Of a stretch of DNA of 27,967 nt, positions 1-12,100 are shown in pieces. Source of the DNA: Mnemiopsis leidyi. Its lineage: Eukaryota > Ctenophora > Tentaculata > Lobata > Bolinopsidae. A model generated the notes under the pieces. The model was given only the letters and a program-made list of their open reading frames with translations. It searched no databases and had not been told where the DNA came from. Both the position numbers and the translations under genes were made by a program. The stretch is taken from positions 467,825 through 495,791 of the forward strand of contig JH152675.1 of the NCBI GenBank assembly GCA_000226015.1. The letters run 5' to 3'. Numbering within the stretch: position 1 is the stretch's first letter; every line of letters begins with the position of its first letter.

Positions 1-34
1 TCTCTCTCTCTCTTCTTCTCTTCTTCTTCTCTCT

Positions 35-80
<46 letters not shown>
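1..80. repeat. (TC)n microsatellite
   Basis: Nearly pure CT dinucleotide tract that runs off the left edge. It lies inside a TGFBRAP1 intron just before the acceptor at 119 and forms a long pyrimidine tract on the coding strand. Confidence 0.95.
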
Positions 81-81
<1 letters not shown>

Positions 82-119
82 AATGATGTACATGTTTCCT
101 AACCAACTCTCCCCAACAG

Positions 120-3100
120 ACAGCGCGCAGCAAACATGTACTGGACGAGAGGAGAGCTGGAAGAGGCGTTCAGCCTCTTCACCCAGACACAGACCCCTCC
201 AACCGACATATGCAGTTTGTACGACACACTGTTCGAACACACTTCCAGTGAGGTCTCTGTTGCTGGGTTACTGGAGGACAAGAGGCGGGAATACCACGTG
301 TTTTTACTGCAGTATCTCTCTAGATCAGGTTAGAACTGGAACTGAAAGTACATTATTTTCTGTCATGGATGCTAGATTGTCCTCAATATCAGAGTAAGAT
401 TATTATTATCTGTGGATACAATCACATGACACACCGTTAGCATACCTTGAACAATCTTGTTTTCAAGATCTTATCCCTTACGTTCCCGTAGGAGTAAGAA
501 CAGAAGAACTAAACACGATCGAATTTAAACTGGTAGCCCTGACCGACCCGGACAGGATGACGGACTTCGTGAAGGAGAAAAGGTCGATGGATATGAAAAG
601 TGTTGTCAGTTTTCTTAAAGCTCATGGGTTCCTCTATATGGTTAGTATTTTATGATTTCTGGGATAAGCACTAGCAGCGTTGTTTGCCTAAACGTTGTAT
701 AATTTATACGATAAATCCTGGTTTTGTAAATCTTATTTACTGCCACCCAGCCCACTCTACACGAGTATACTCTAACTCTCCCTGCTTCTCAGCTAGGAGA
801 ATACTACGCTAGTTGCGGGTTTGTATCAGAAGCGGTGGAACAGTGGAGACAGCTGGAGGAGATGGAGGTGGAGTCACGTGATCCCCGATACCCGGGTCTG
901 GGGTGTATTGTCGACCTGCTACTAGATACAAACATCCAGGTAGTAGATATCTGCAAGGTTATTGGAGGGGCAGTGTGTTTGACTGTAATATTTTTTGTGT
1001 TAATTTACGGCAATCGAATATTAATGGTACAAAATTTAGCGACCATGAAATAAGTTATGCTAATATCTATTTAATTATTGTAATTCGAGGATGATAGACT
1101 ATATCGTAAGCCAAATACTCACAGCACTATACTAAACTCTACCTCCCAGGCTGTAATAATGAGTAACGTGGAGTGGCTGATATCACGTGACCCCGACAAG
1201 ACTCTCCAACTCCTGATAAGCACTGCAGCAGAACTGAACAACGATCATGTTCTGTCGTTACTGGCAGAGAGACCTCTACATATCATCGCTTTCTTGGAGG
1301 AGCTAGTTGTAAGTATCAGCCTCGTAATCATCATAGAAGTACCTCGTCTTGATTTGAAGGAACTCGGCACCTCGACCCCTAGGTTGCTTGGGTCGACTCA
1401 ATTATTTTTTCATTGATATCTTGAATTAGTGTTTTATTAAATTGAATGAAAATGTAATTGTCATATTTTTAAATTACAACAAGAAAACACCCGTAGTTAA
1501 TCGTTTAGTTAGACATCACGAAACATAATCAATAAGTCGTATGAAGTTACTCTTCCAGTTCCTGTTGACTTCCTGTGGTGATAAACCAGGCGTTGCTGGC
1601 GATCTGGCACACATTCTGTACTCGTCGAGTGATCTTAAAGTATCCCTGGTTCCCCCATCCAGTACCCCAACTGTTCCTGATCTCCCAGTAACTACTGGTG
1701 TATCCGACAAGGGTGATGGCGTGGTTAGGCCACTGGTTGCAGTTAGTGTTGGACCAGACTCCGTCCCAGTATCCTCTGAAGTTGATGTTCCTGAAGTCCA
1801 TGGCAACTCCGAGAGGACCAGAGTTCAGCCTGGAAGCCATATCAGCATCTCCCCTTGATTTGTACACTCCAGTTATCTTGAAGGGCATAGCATTTCCGTA
1901 GCTGGTACGTCTACAAGATCCCTTTCTGTTCTCATATCTGTATTGGCTGGCAGAAGCAAGGTGCTGGTTGTTTTTGATGTATCCCAGAGCTTCGTAGTAC
2001 CATCCTCCTCCGCAGTTGTTGCTGCTTCCGGAGCAGTCAAGGACTTGTTGCTCAGAAAGGAGGGGTTTCTGTCCGGTTTTGATGTGAGCCCATCCCTCCA
2101 GCATACCGACGGTAGTGAATGCCCAGCAACTTCCGCAAGTGTTTTGGTGTTTAGCAGAGTTGTATCTGTGCTTGTGGCTAGCAGAGCCATACTGAAGTCC
2201 CTCGGGAGCTGGAGCTTCAGGAGCAGGGGCATCTACCTCAGGAGCTGGGGCGGTGCTGTTTCCAAACCCGTAGTATTGTTGAGCCTCAGCCTCAGTCAGA
2301 TCAGCGAAGAAAGTGACTCCGTATTCGACTCCTTCGTCTTCGTCGTTAGCTTTTGCCATGTCTCCGACAAACTTCCTGAAGTTCTTCAGCCTCATCCTGG
2401 CTTCTTGAGCGTTAGCGTAGTGTCGGCCTTCAGCGTGCTGGAAACTCTTGAAGAGAGACTGGAGAACTCTGGGATCTTTGTCAGCCAGGTTGACCATCGT
2501 TTCTTTGGCCAGAGTGCAGGCCAGAACAGCGAACAGGATTATGAACGTCTTCATCTTTGTTGAGTTGTCAGTTAAACTAGATAGTTTGATACTGACTAGA
2601 TGGATTACCGACTATTTATACTAGGACTTCTCCGGATGTGAGAAATTTCTCATCCTCTATTAGATTATTTCTTTATAGCCCTCTCGAATTGTTCGAATTT
2701 AACCTAGAAAAATCTATCAAAAGACCAGGATTAAATCAACTGTTAACAATAAAACTTCAAGAAACTCAGACCTTTTGACTTAACATTTTAAATATATTCA
2801 TTTATTGTCACGTTAAATCATCAAATCAAATTTGTGATTTGATGCCATATGGTTGGAAATTGTTGGTGCGAAAAATTACAGCTTTAACAAAGTCCGGGAT
2901 AGGTAACAGTTAACACTAATGTGATAAATCGAAATAATCCGCTGTTAATACGCTAGCACTAGATCTGAGAAAAAACTCAAAGATCATCAAATGTAGGTTT
3001 CATCTAAAAAACGGCGCACAACTTCTGAATTGAAGCGTTAAGCTCGAAATTGAAAAAGATTGCAGCCTCGCTTGTTATCAAAATCGCCGGACCCTGTTTG

Positions 3101-6100
3101 GCACTGAAACAACAAGTGACCGAATAACCAAGTTTGAAATTTACAAATCAACCAAAATTATTTATGTAAATTACGGTTTAATTCGAGTTTTAAAAAATTC
3201 GGTTTAATCTATGAATAATAAATTGTAGGTGAAGGAATTTCGTAGAGAAATGTCTTCAGCCCTGTAAAAACATTTTTAGAAGTTCGCCTGTTTAAGATGA
3301 ACGAAAAAATGAGTGTGCTGGAATGGATTTAGGACTCAATCATTACGTACGAGAGAAATGGTTGACCACATATGCATGCGTATTCAAAAACTTTGAACCC
3401 TCTAATATTGATATGCCACCTCCCCAGATCAACCGAGGAACAGATGCTAACAGATACCACACTCAACTCGCACAGCAGTACCTCTCTCTTCTCCTCTCTC
3501 CTCAAACCCCTAGAAATAGAGCGCTCAACATTCGTAAGAAACTTCAGGTTGGAAAAGAGTGCGTGTTTTTTGTTAGTATGTTTGTTAGTATGTTTGTTTG
3601 TTTGTTTGTTTGTTTGTTTGTTTGTTTGTTTGTTTGTTTGTTTGTTTGTTTGTTTGTTTGTTTGTTTGTTTGTCTGTTTGTTTGTCTGTAGCAGGTTTAC
3701 CTTGTGTGTTATAGGTAAACCTTGTGTAGGAACCAGGAAACTTGCGTAGGTTTACCTCGGCAATTTGATGTATTTTGTTTTGTGGTAAACCCATAAGTTT
3801 CTACTGCTTTTTAGCGAAATTTAAGTGTTATTCATTGGATTTCTGGATGGAACAACGTCAAGCTAGCTTTCAATTCCAGTTACAAAGTGTCAAGTTACGC
3901 TGCTTCTCAGACGAATAATGAGATGAATTTGCTACCATGGTTACATAAACCATGATGATATTTTGTTCTGCTGTTTTCCTTCGTCCTCTGACTTGTCATA
4001 AACCAACTTGTCATAAACCAACTTATCTATAATTCTTTGATCTTTGTTTTGTTGCTTATCTAGCATAACAACCTTAGATTATTAGATATCTGAACGTTTT
4101 CTAATTGCTCAATTTCTTGGTGCTTTAAATATCCTACTAATTTAAAAGGAACTTGGTAAACCACGAATCAAATTTCAGAATGAGATGCTTCTCTGCAAAT
4201 TAATATCGGCACTACTTCTAGTAAAAATATCAAGTTTAACCGACGTTAACTGTTCCGACCCCTCTACCTACCGCAGCTACAACAAAAGTACCGAGTACAA
4301 GGGTATAAGCCAGAACGTTGCATGGGACCGCTCTAATGATAGTGGAGATAACTGTAACTTCTCCTCTGTTGTACCAATCGTCCAACCAGAAACTTGTGGG
4401 GATTGTGATTTCGATCTTGCAGAGGAGACGTGGTATAGGTTTGATCAGGGTCCTTACGTACAGATATCAGAGGTTTCTAATGAAACCGTCTGTCCACCGA
4501 GAGGTCATTGCAACGGTTTTTACCAGATTGCACTTCTTCCTAGCGACATTGAGAGTGATGATAGCGGCATAGAAAACTATTTTGTTGTCTTTAGTGACTT
4601 TTCCACGCCGGCCAATTGTAGTATAGCGACAAATAAAAAATTCATGGTTGAAAAATTATACTGCGATGGTTTTGCACTTTATAAATTTCCTGCCGGCTGG
4701 GAAGCTGCTGCCGCAAGGTGCAGCTTTATTGATAGTACAATAACTGGCGAAACATATCATACTCCATATAGTCTTTGTATGTACGACGAAGTAACCGACC
4801 TTACCCTATCTGCCAATAAAATGTTTTACACAAAAGGAAACAATACCTCCCTGACTTGCTCCAGCAGCAGATCGCCAACACCCCCAAGACTTAGTTTTAG
4901 AGACCAGACTAACAACGATATAACGTCCCAGACACACCGGGACTCACCACTCACCAGTCTGTTTAATGTAACCTACAGTATAAACTCCTCCCCCCACACA
5001 TCTGTCACTTGTCAGGTGGAGGACAAGTCTCACACTTTCTACCAGGTCTCTATAGAGACTAGAGACATGGCGGGTTACACGGGGGAAGAAGTAACCGCAA
5101 CTTGCAACGTTACTTTTCATTCTCCTGATACCCCTGGTCTTAATGAAACTGATATTTACTTTATCCAAGTTCTTGATGACTCTGAAGTTTTCTACACATC
5201 CGAAAATATTTCTGGTCAAGGGAGCATGAGTGTTTTATTTAACAAGACTTTTCTAACTTACAGAACATATCTTACCCTTCCCTCTATGATAAACGAAACC
5301 AACGAAACAAAAACCTGGAAATGTGGAATTAGAGACGGTATATCAGAGGAGTACATCCTCGCCCCTTTCTCCATCGCCAAACATTGTCCGTATGGAGCAG
5401 GGTTGGATGAGTCGGGGGGCTGTGTGAAGTGTCCTCCCCTCACCTTCTCACACCAGGGCCAATGTAAAAAGTGTCCAACAGGACATGTGTCAGCTAGTGG
5501 TGTAAGTCAGTGTGTGGGGCTGCAGGTAGAGGATATTGTTGTAAGGGATAATGAGATAGTGAGAGCTTCATGTACTGTTTCGTTCGATGTTATCAGTGAA
5601 GACAGCTTATATCTTATTGAAGTTCTTGGGGAAACAGTGGTGTATTATTCCACCAAGAATATCTCAACAAGAGGTGAACTAGAAGTGGATTCAGAAAATT
5701 CTGGAATATTCCAGCTGACCCTGACACTAGCCACCAGCCCAGTTCCTGCTAACCTCCGAGAGATAACAAGATCTTGGGAGTGTGGAGTAAGAGACCCTCT
5801 CACTGAGGTTTACACTACAGCATCCTTTACAGTCACCCTTATAAAGCAGTGCCCGCATGGCACGGGATACACGACCGACACCGCTACTCTCTGTGAAGTG
5901 TGTCCTAAAAACACGATCTCTTTTAGAAACGAGTGTAGAAAGTGTCTGAATGGTCAGGTTGCAGAAAGGGGTGCATACGAGTGTACTTTCCCGGGGTATT
6001 CGGGTAGACTGTCTGACTTTTTCATTGGAATTGGAGTTGTCATTATTGGGGCGCTTTTGATTGCTACAGTCGTTTTTCTGGCAAATTACAGGCATCATTT

Positions 6101-9100
6101 AAATAGGATACAGGTATAGTTGTCGGAAATGAATATCTTGAAAGCTGCAATAAAGACTTTTCTTCACTTTTCTTTCAGAGAACATATGTACGGTTTAAAA
6201 CAAATTCTGTTACCAACGATAGTACACGCTTGCTTTCAATGAACACTCGTTTTTCATTGTAAAAAACTTTCTCTTGACCTTCAAGTCGTTAAATCGTATC
6301 AAGTTTTATATGATAAATATCAATATGTTCATTTTTTAAATTATAACATTATGAAATTGTATTGAAGTATATTTACTTGTGCTGAATGAGAAGATTTGAC
6401 TAATTTTCCAATCGTAAATATTGTCGGTTATTCGTGCAATGAGAATTATCTTAATAAAACTTCAAATTAATCTAAAGTCAGCCATATCTAAGGCACCCAA
6501 AGGGACCCAAAAGCTATTGTTTTTAATATTTGTAAAAAAATCTTCCTCGTTTACCTACAATTAAGCGTGAACCCTAAACATACGACTGTTTTCTCATTTC
6601 CTTTAGAGACTGTCGTCTTACTTCTACAATTGGCAGTCTTTTTACATCATTAAATTTTTTTGACTGCCGTTTCACTTCCTTAAATTCAAGTTGCGTTGAC
6701 CAGGTTTTCGATTTGTGTAAATCTCGCTTCTTTTTTCCACACCTACAGAGAGAATAGCTTTTCAGCAGCTGAACCAGGGATTGCAGAGGAAAAACAACCC
6801 GATTACAGATTGTATCATCCAGAACTAGGGGGTTGATAACAGAGTTGATAGGGAGGACTACTATAGAGAATAAACTATACCAGGGTGTCGCGTCCAGCAT
6901 CTCCCCAGAGTGCAACACACAGATAGCTATAAAGGGAACCCAACACAGGAAGTCACTAGTGATCAACGTCGCTATCTTCTTGTTCATTCTGCGGTGCCGA
7001 CGAGAAACGGCTCGTGTGTGAACTGCACCTGGACTGGCGGTGGTCTTTGAGGATGAGCGACGTGATAGAACTTGTATGGAGATGTAAGAGATGGCAATGC
7101 AAAGAAAGCAGACGAAGTTAATTGCTAGAATGCTCCAAACAAACAGCTTCTGTGGATCACCGGGATGGACAAAATATTTAAAGAGGCACACTCCATCATT
7201 ACCATAGAAACCTATTGTTTTAACATTATCGGCATCGGCAAAGTCTTCATATTCGAAGTCATGCGAAAACATTCTATTCACCATGTTGATTATCATTTTC
7301 CAACTCAAATCTCTATCTTTCATCCTACCTGAATATGCCTTTAAGATCGCCATCGCTTTTCCTTTATCAACCACTCCTACAAATAACCTAAGTACGTCTG
7401 GAAATTTAACCCCATTCACAAAATAATCCTTCAACCTTGGTACGATTGGGGTGAATCCAATCGCAGCTGATGACATGATAAGGACTAATATTGATACAGC
7501 AAGTTGTATCTTCCTTTTACAACTTACTTGCCCGTGGATCTTCTTGTCATCTATTACCACGTACAAACGAGATACACTCAGCGCAGTCATGGAAAAAAGC
7601 GACATCTGACCGCCTATAGTACTTAGAACACCTAACGTTGAACATTGCCCGCTTGCAATCCAATCGATCTGCTGTTGACAATACCCTCCCTTGAAGATAA
7701 TCCCGTCGTAAATCGCTACGGAGAAGAGATAACAACCTACCATGACGTCACCCAGGGATATTAAAATTGTGAGGGACTTGGTCACCAATACAACTGTATT
7801 TTTGCAGTTCTTCAATGTCTTCAACTTTTTTATAACGATTGAGGAGTTTGCCAATATGGCGAAAATCCCTGCAATCCACGACACAGCTTTCAGAGGATAA
7901 CTTTCCAGAATTTCTCTTCGACATTCCTCATTGCATTCGTCGGACAGATCATTGCAATCCAATACTCCGTCACATTTACTCGTCTTTGGAATGTAATGAC
8001 TGGAGCTGTTGCAGAAGAAATGATTGGTACAGTGCCTCTCGTCGGACCCGTCCCCACAGTCTTCAACAAGATTGCACACTTTCGAATAATCTAGACACTT
8101 AATCTTGTTCTCACAGACGAAATACCTATTCGAGTATTTATTATCATATTGTTTTGTAAAAAATGCCAAATATTCGTTATTAGCAATGGTTCCCACCCTA
8201 TTTTTGAATTGTTCGGGACATACCTCGTACCTTGGGACATTTATTAATGGGCAGGGCGAGTTCATGCATCTGTCGGTGCAGCTTGTGAACAAGTATTGTT
8301 CTCCAAACATGTCGTTGCAATTTGTTGTTTGATTGGGAAGAGTCAGTGATACTTTCGCATCAATATCAAAGAATTCGTGGTCTGGAAAAATAAACTGCTC
8401 GGTGTTACAAATCCCAGCCAAGCTTTCCAACTGTTCGAGACCCTTGATGCAATATGATAGATTCTTTTCCATACCCATTTCTGTAGTGAGAAGTGAAGTG
8501 AATATGGAAAAAGAACTATGGGATTCAGAGCATATTTTGTTTTCATTGCCGCAAGTTTCGACCCCGTCACAAAGATCCCTTAACTCCACGTACCCTGGTT
8601 CCCCCCAGCGACAAATGAAAACGTTTTCGCACTTTTCACCCTCAGTCACAAACCTCACTGACTTCCCAACCCCACATTTTTGCCATTCCCCACTAATTTC
8701 GTCACTACCATCAGTACAGTCCTTAATTCCGTCAGTCAGCCAAACCAGGGGAATCTGTAATGGTTCTTGATGCCCGACACGTCGTTCACAGCTCTTTTTT
8801 GTCGTTGATCTACATATCACGTTATTTTCGTCGTTCCCACCCTCACAGTCAACTTTTCCATCGCAAAGAAGGTGCTTGTGGACACGACAAGATTCGGTAA
8901 CATTTAAACACTGGTTTTCAATGTTGTCATCGCATGTTTGGTCTTTATTTTCATTACAAATCATGAAAATGGAAAGTGTGGAAGGATATCCGTTTACTTC
9001 GCAACTCAATCCAACTCTTTCCGTGTCAGTGCAATTCGTCTGATCAAATGCAGTGCCCTTACAATATCGCTTTTTGCCAGGAAAAAAGGCAGCACATCTC

Positions 9101-12100
9101 GTGAAATTTAGTATTGGTACCAATGTAGTCGAACCTTCTTTGGCAAATGAATGTTTACAAGCATATTCAGTGTCATCAGTCACTGTGCAATTTTTGATAT
9201 CTTCACCGTTGGTACAGGATAACCGGAACTGGTTTGAATCAGTCCCTCGGCATACCGCGCTTGGTTGACGGTAATAATATTTACTGTCATAAATATACTC
9301 TACGTTACAGTATATGCCATATGTCAGTCCATTGCAGTTAGCTTCATCCTCACAACTGTAAATATCACACTTTTTATCGCACACCAGTGATGAAAGCACA
9401 GATTCTCCACTCGGCAATTCGGTGAAGTTCAATTTAAAACAATTTGTTTCATCAAGGTCAGTATTGATGCAGTCACTCTGTCCATTACAAACTTTATCTT
9501 CTTTCTCGATGTAAGCGGTGCTTCCGATAAACTTATAACGGGTTTCTTTGCTTTTGCACAAGTAATTTCCGCAGAGAATTTCGTCATTAGTTATTTTCAT
9601 TCCGGAAAATGTATTATCACAAGCTTGATAGAAATGCTTGTCGTTCGTGCATATGTTTCTTGAGAATTCAAATCCGTTATACACTTGGTAGAATTCACTT
9701 GAGTTGTGACATTTTATCCAGTCGTCTTTACAAACATACTTCATAAATCCGTGAAATTCTTTTATGTTACAGGTATCTGAAAAATTGTAGTTTTGACACT
9801 TTAGCCTCGTTCTAATCTACCTTTGTTTGCAGAAGCTAAATTAATCGAATAGACGGTAACAAGTTTGTCTTTTTTTAATCTACCAATAATGTTATTTTGC
9901 AATATCCAAAAACAAAACGTCGACTTTTCTACTACGCAAAGTACTCTATAGAAGGCAACTTTAATCGGTAATATGTGATCTACCCCTTATTAGAGCAAGT
10001 AGTTCTTGTAATCAGAATATAAACCTGTAGACGGAGGTATCGGTGTTGCAAAGTCCCACTCCATTGTGTGCGATGTCGTTCTAACAGAATGCAGACTGGT
10101 TACATCGGAGGATTGTGGGGTTACCACTGTAAAAGACAGCGCAAACAAGACCAACATCTTCAAAGCGTTTATGTGAAAGAACAGTGCAAGACAATATAGT
10201 TATCGTAGGGAGAGTGAGAGCTACTAGTCTTGAAATGTACCGAGCGATCTTTTCTTTTCGTCATTGTTTTATTCATGGCGTCAAACATCTAAATAACTTA
10301 ACAATAAAGCTGCAAATTGGGGAAATATCCGAACAATGAGGATTTCCGGATGGTTTATGTCTCGCTCGTCAACAGTACAAATACGACGTCATTTATCCTA
10401 TGAAGCTACAAGAGACATATTGCTTATATAGTCTTTGGTAGAGAGAGAGTGAGAGAGAGCAGGATGTGAACTACTGCTAATCAATTAATTACATTGAACG
10501 TATACCGCCAGATTGTTTTTACATGGTTTGTACCTTTCTATTGAGTATTTTGCTCAAAATATATTTCAATGGTTATTGTCAAATGTGGTGCAATTACCAA
10601 TTCTTTAAAATCTAGAGATTCAAAATAGTTACTATGTAATCCATGGATTGTCCGGGTTCAAGGACAATGGATTCAAGATTCAAGGACCTAAGGTTCTAGT
10701 TTTATGAAGGATGGATAATGTACAAACTGTGTCTACATCCCTTAGCCTCCCTAGTTAAAAGTCGGTGCGAGATAACGGTCCTTACTTGCACACAGCACCT
10801 ACTCAGGCTTTGTGTCAAATTGTACTCTGGATGATCTAGGTTGCATGATCTTACTGTGGTTGAAATAGAAGCAATTCTCTGTATTGGACATAACTACGTA
10901 GAGATTGCTATAGTTTCTCTGGCCAGGTTGTTACATCTAGATCTGATTAACTTAATGAATATCAATGTGTTGCTTACTAAGGTGAGACTTTAGGCGTCTT
11001 TGCAGTGTGCAGTGTGCATGAAGGTGTGCAGTGTGCATGAAGGTCGAAGAAGAAGAGAACATTGAGAGCTTACATTGTCACAATATAGTACTTGTAATAC
11101 TTATAGTATATACTTATAGTAGATATACTTATAGTAAATATACTTACAATATATACACTTATTGTATATACTTATAGTAAATATACTTATTGTATATACT
11201 TATAGTAAATAGTTGGCCACATCTCGTCGTTACTAAAGCTCTCTCAATTCTACCAAAGTAAGAATGCACTTTCTGAATTACTCTCTATTTACTGTAGCAT
11301 ATAGACAATCACAATATAAAACACAAATGATTCATTAATATAAGGTTAACAAAGAAAAGATCGAGATTCCACTGCAAATCTTCCCTAAAGCAGCGCAAAT
11401 CTTCGGTGGTATTCGCACTGGAATGTGTCTGAAATTCTTCAAACGCGCTGTTAAAATCATTTCTCCTCATTTATCACCAAACACCAATTTTAGATAACGT
11501 TTAACCGAACTTTTTTTCAGACTCACCTCCTGACAAGTGACAAGTATGCTGTCTCGCTCATACTCAACAAGATTCAGGGGACTGTACTGAAAAAAGAGCT
11601 CGCCATCCTTTACGGCAAACTGCAGGTTTGGGTCGGCAAAAGTTTCCGCTACTTTTCCTCTATTCACCCTAACATCCGTGGTTCCTAACTAAATAACTTA
11701 CGAATGGTGACTTATACTAAAACATGCTACAAGTAAATGTTCGAAGCAAGCTCCAAGTGTTTTACACACTGCTGCTTCCCTGGTCCACTGATTGTTACAC
11801 AAGCTTGGTATTTGCTTGCTAACAACCCCAACTTTATGATGATACAATTACTAATCAGGGTGACATTTAACATTCCTCAGGAGCACGAAAAGGCGCTGAA
11901 AGTCCTGGTGTACGAGGTGCACGATGTGAGGAGTGCGGAAGAGTATTGTAGAGAGTGGCCGTCAGGCCGGAAAGAACTGCATCTCCTCCTCTTGAAGATC
12001 TATCTGAATTGTTCTGATCCGGCCTTGCGGGACACCTTGCTGGAACGCGCGGTGGAGTTTCTGAACAGCCGGAGCTCGGTGTTCAACTACTCGGAGGTCT

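Noticed and set aside
1943-2563. 206-residue plus-strand open frame
   Set aside because: It is the antisense shadow of the cysteine protease, with serine/valine-rich composition and no domain.
3534-3539. Strong GTAAGA donor at the end of a TGFBRAP1 exon
   Set aside because: Using it gives a frame that stops within a few codons of the next exon. CAG|GTTGGA 15 bases downstream keeps the conserved protein.
3323-3794. Open frames on both strands through the TTTG tract
   Set aside because: A tetranucleotide repeat without stop codons creates them. Only 3428-3547 is a real exon, supported by splice phase and TGFBRAP1 similarity.
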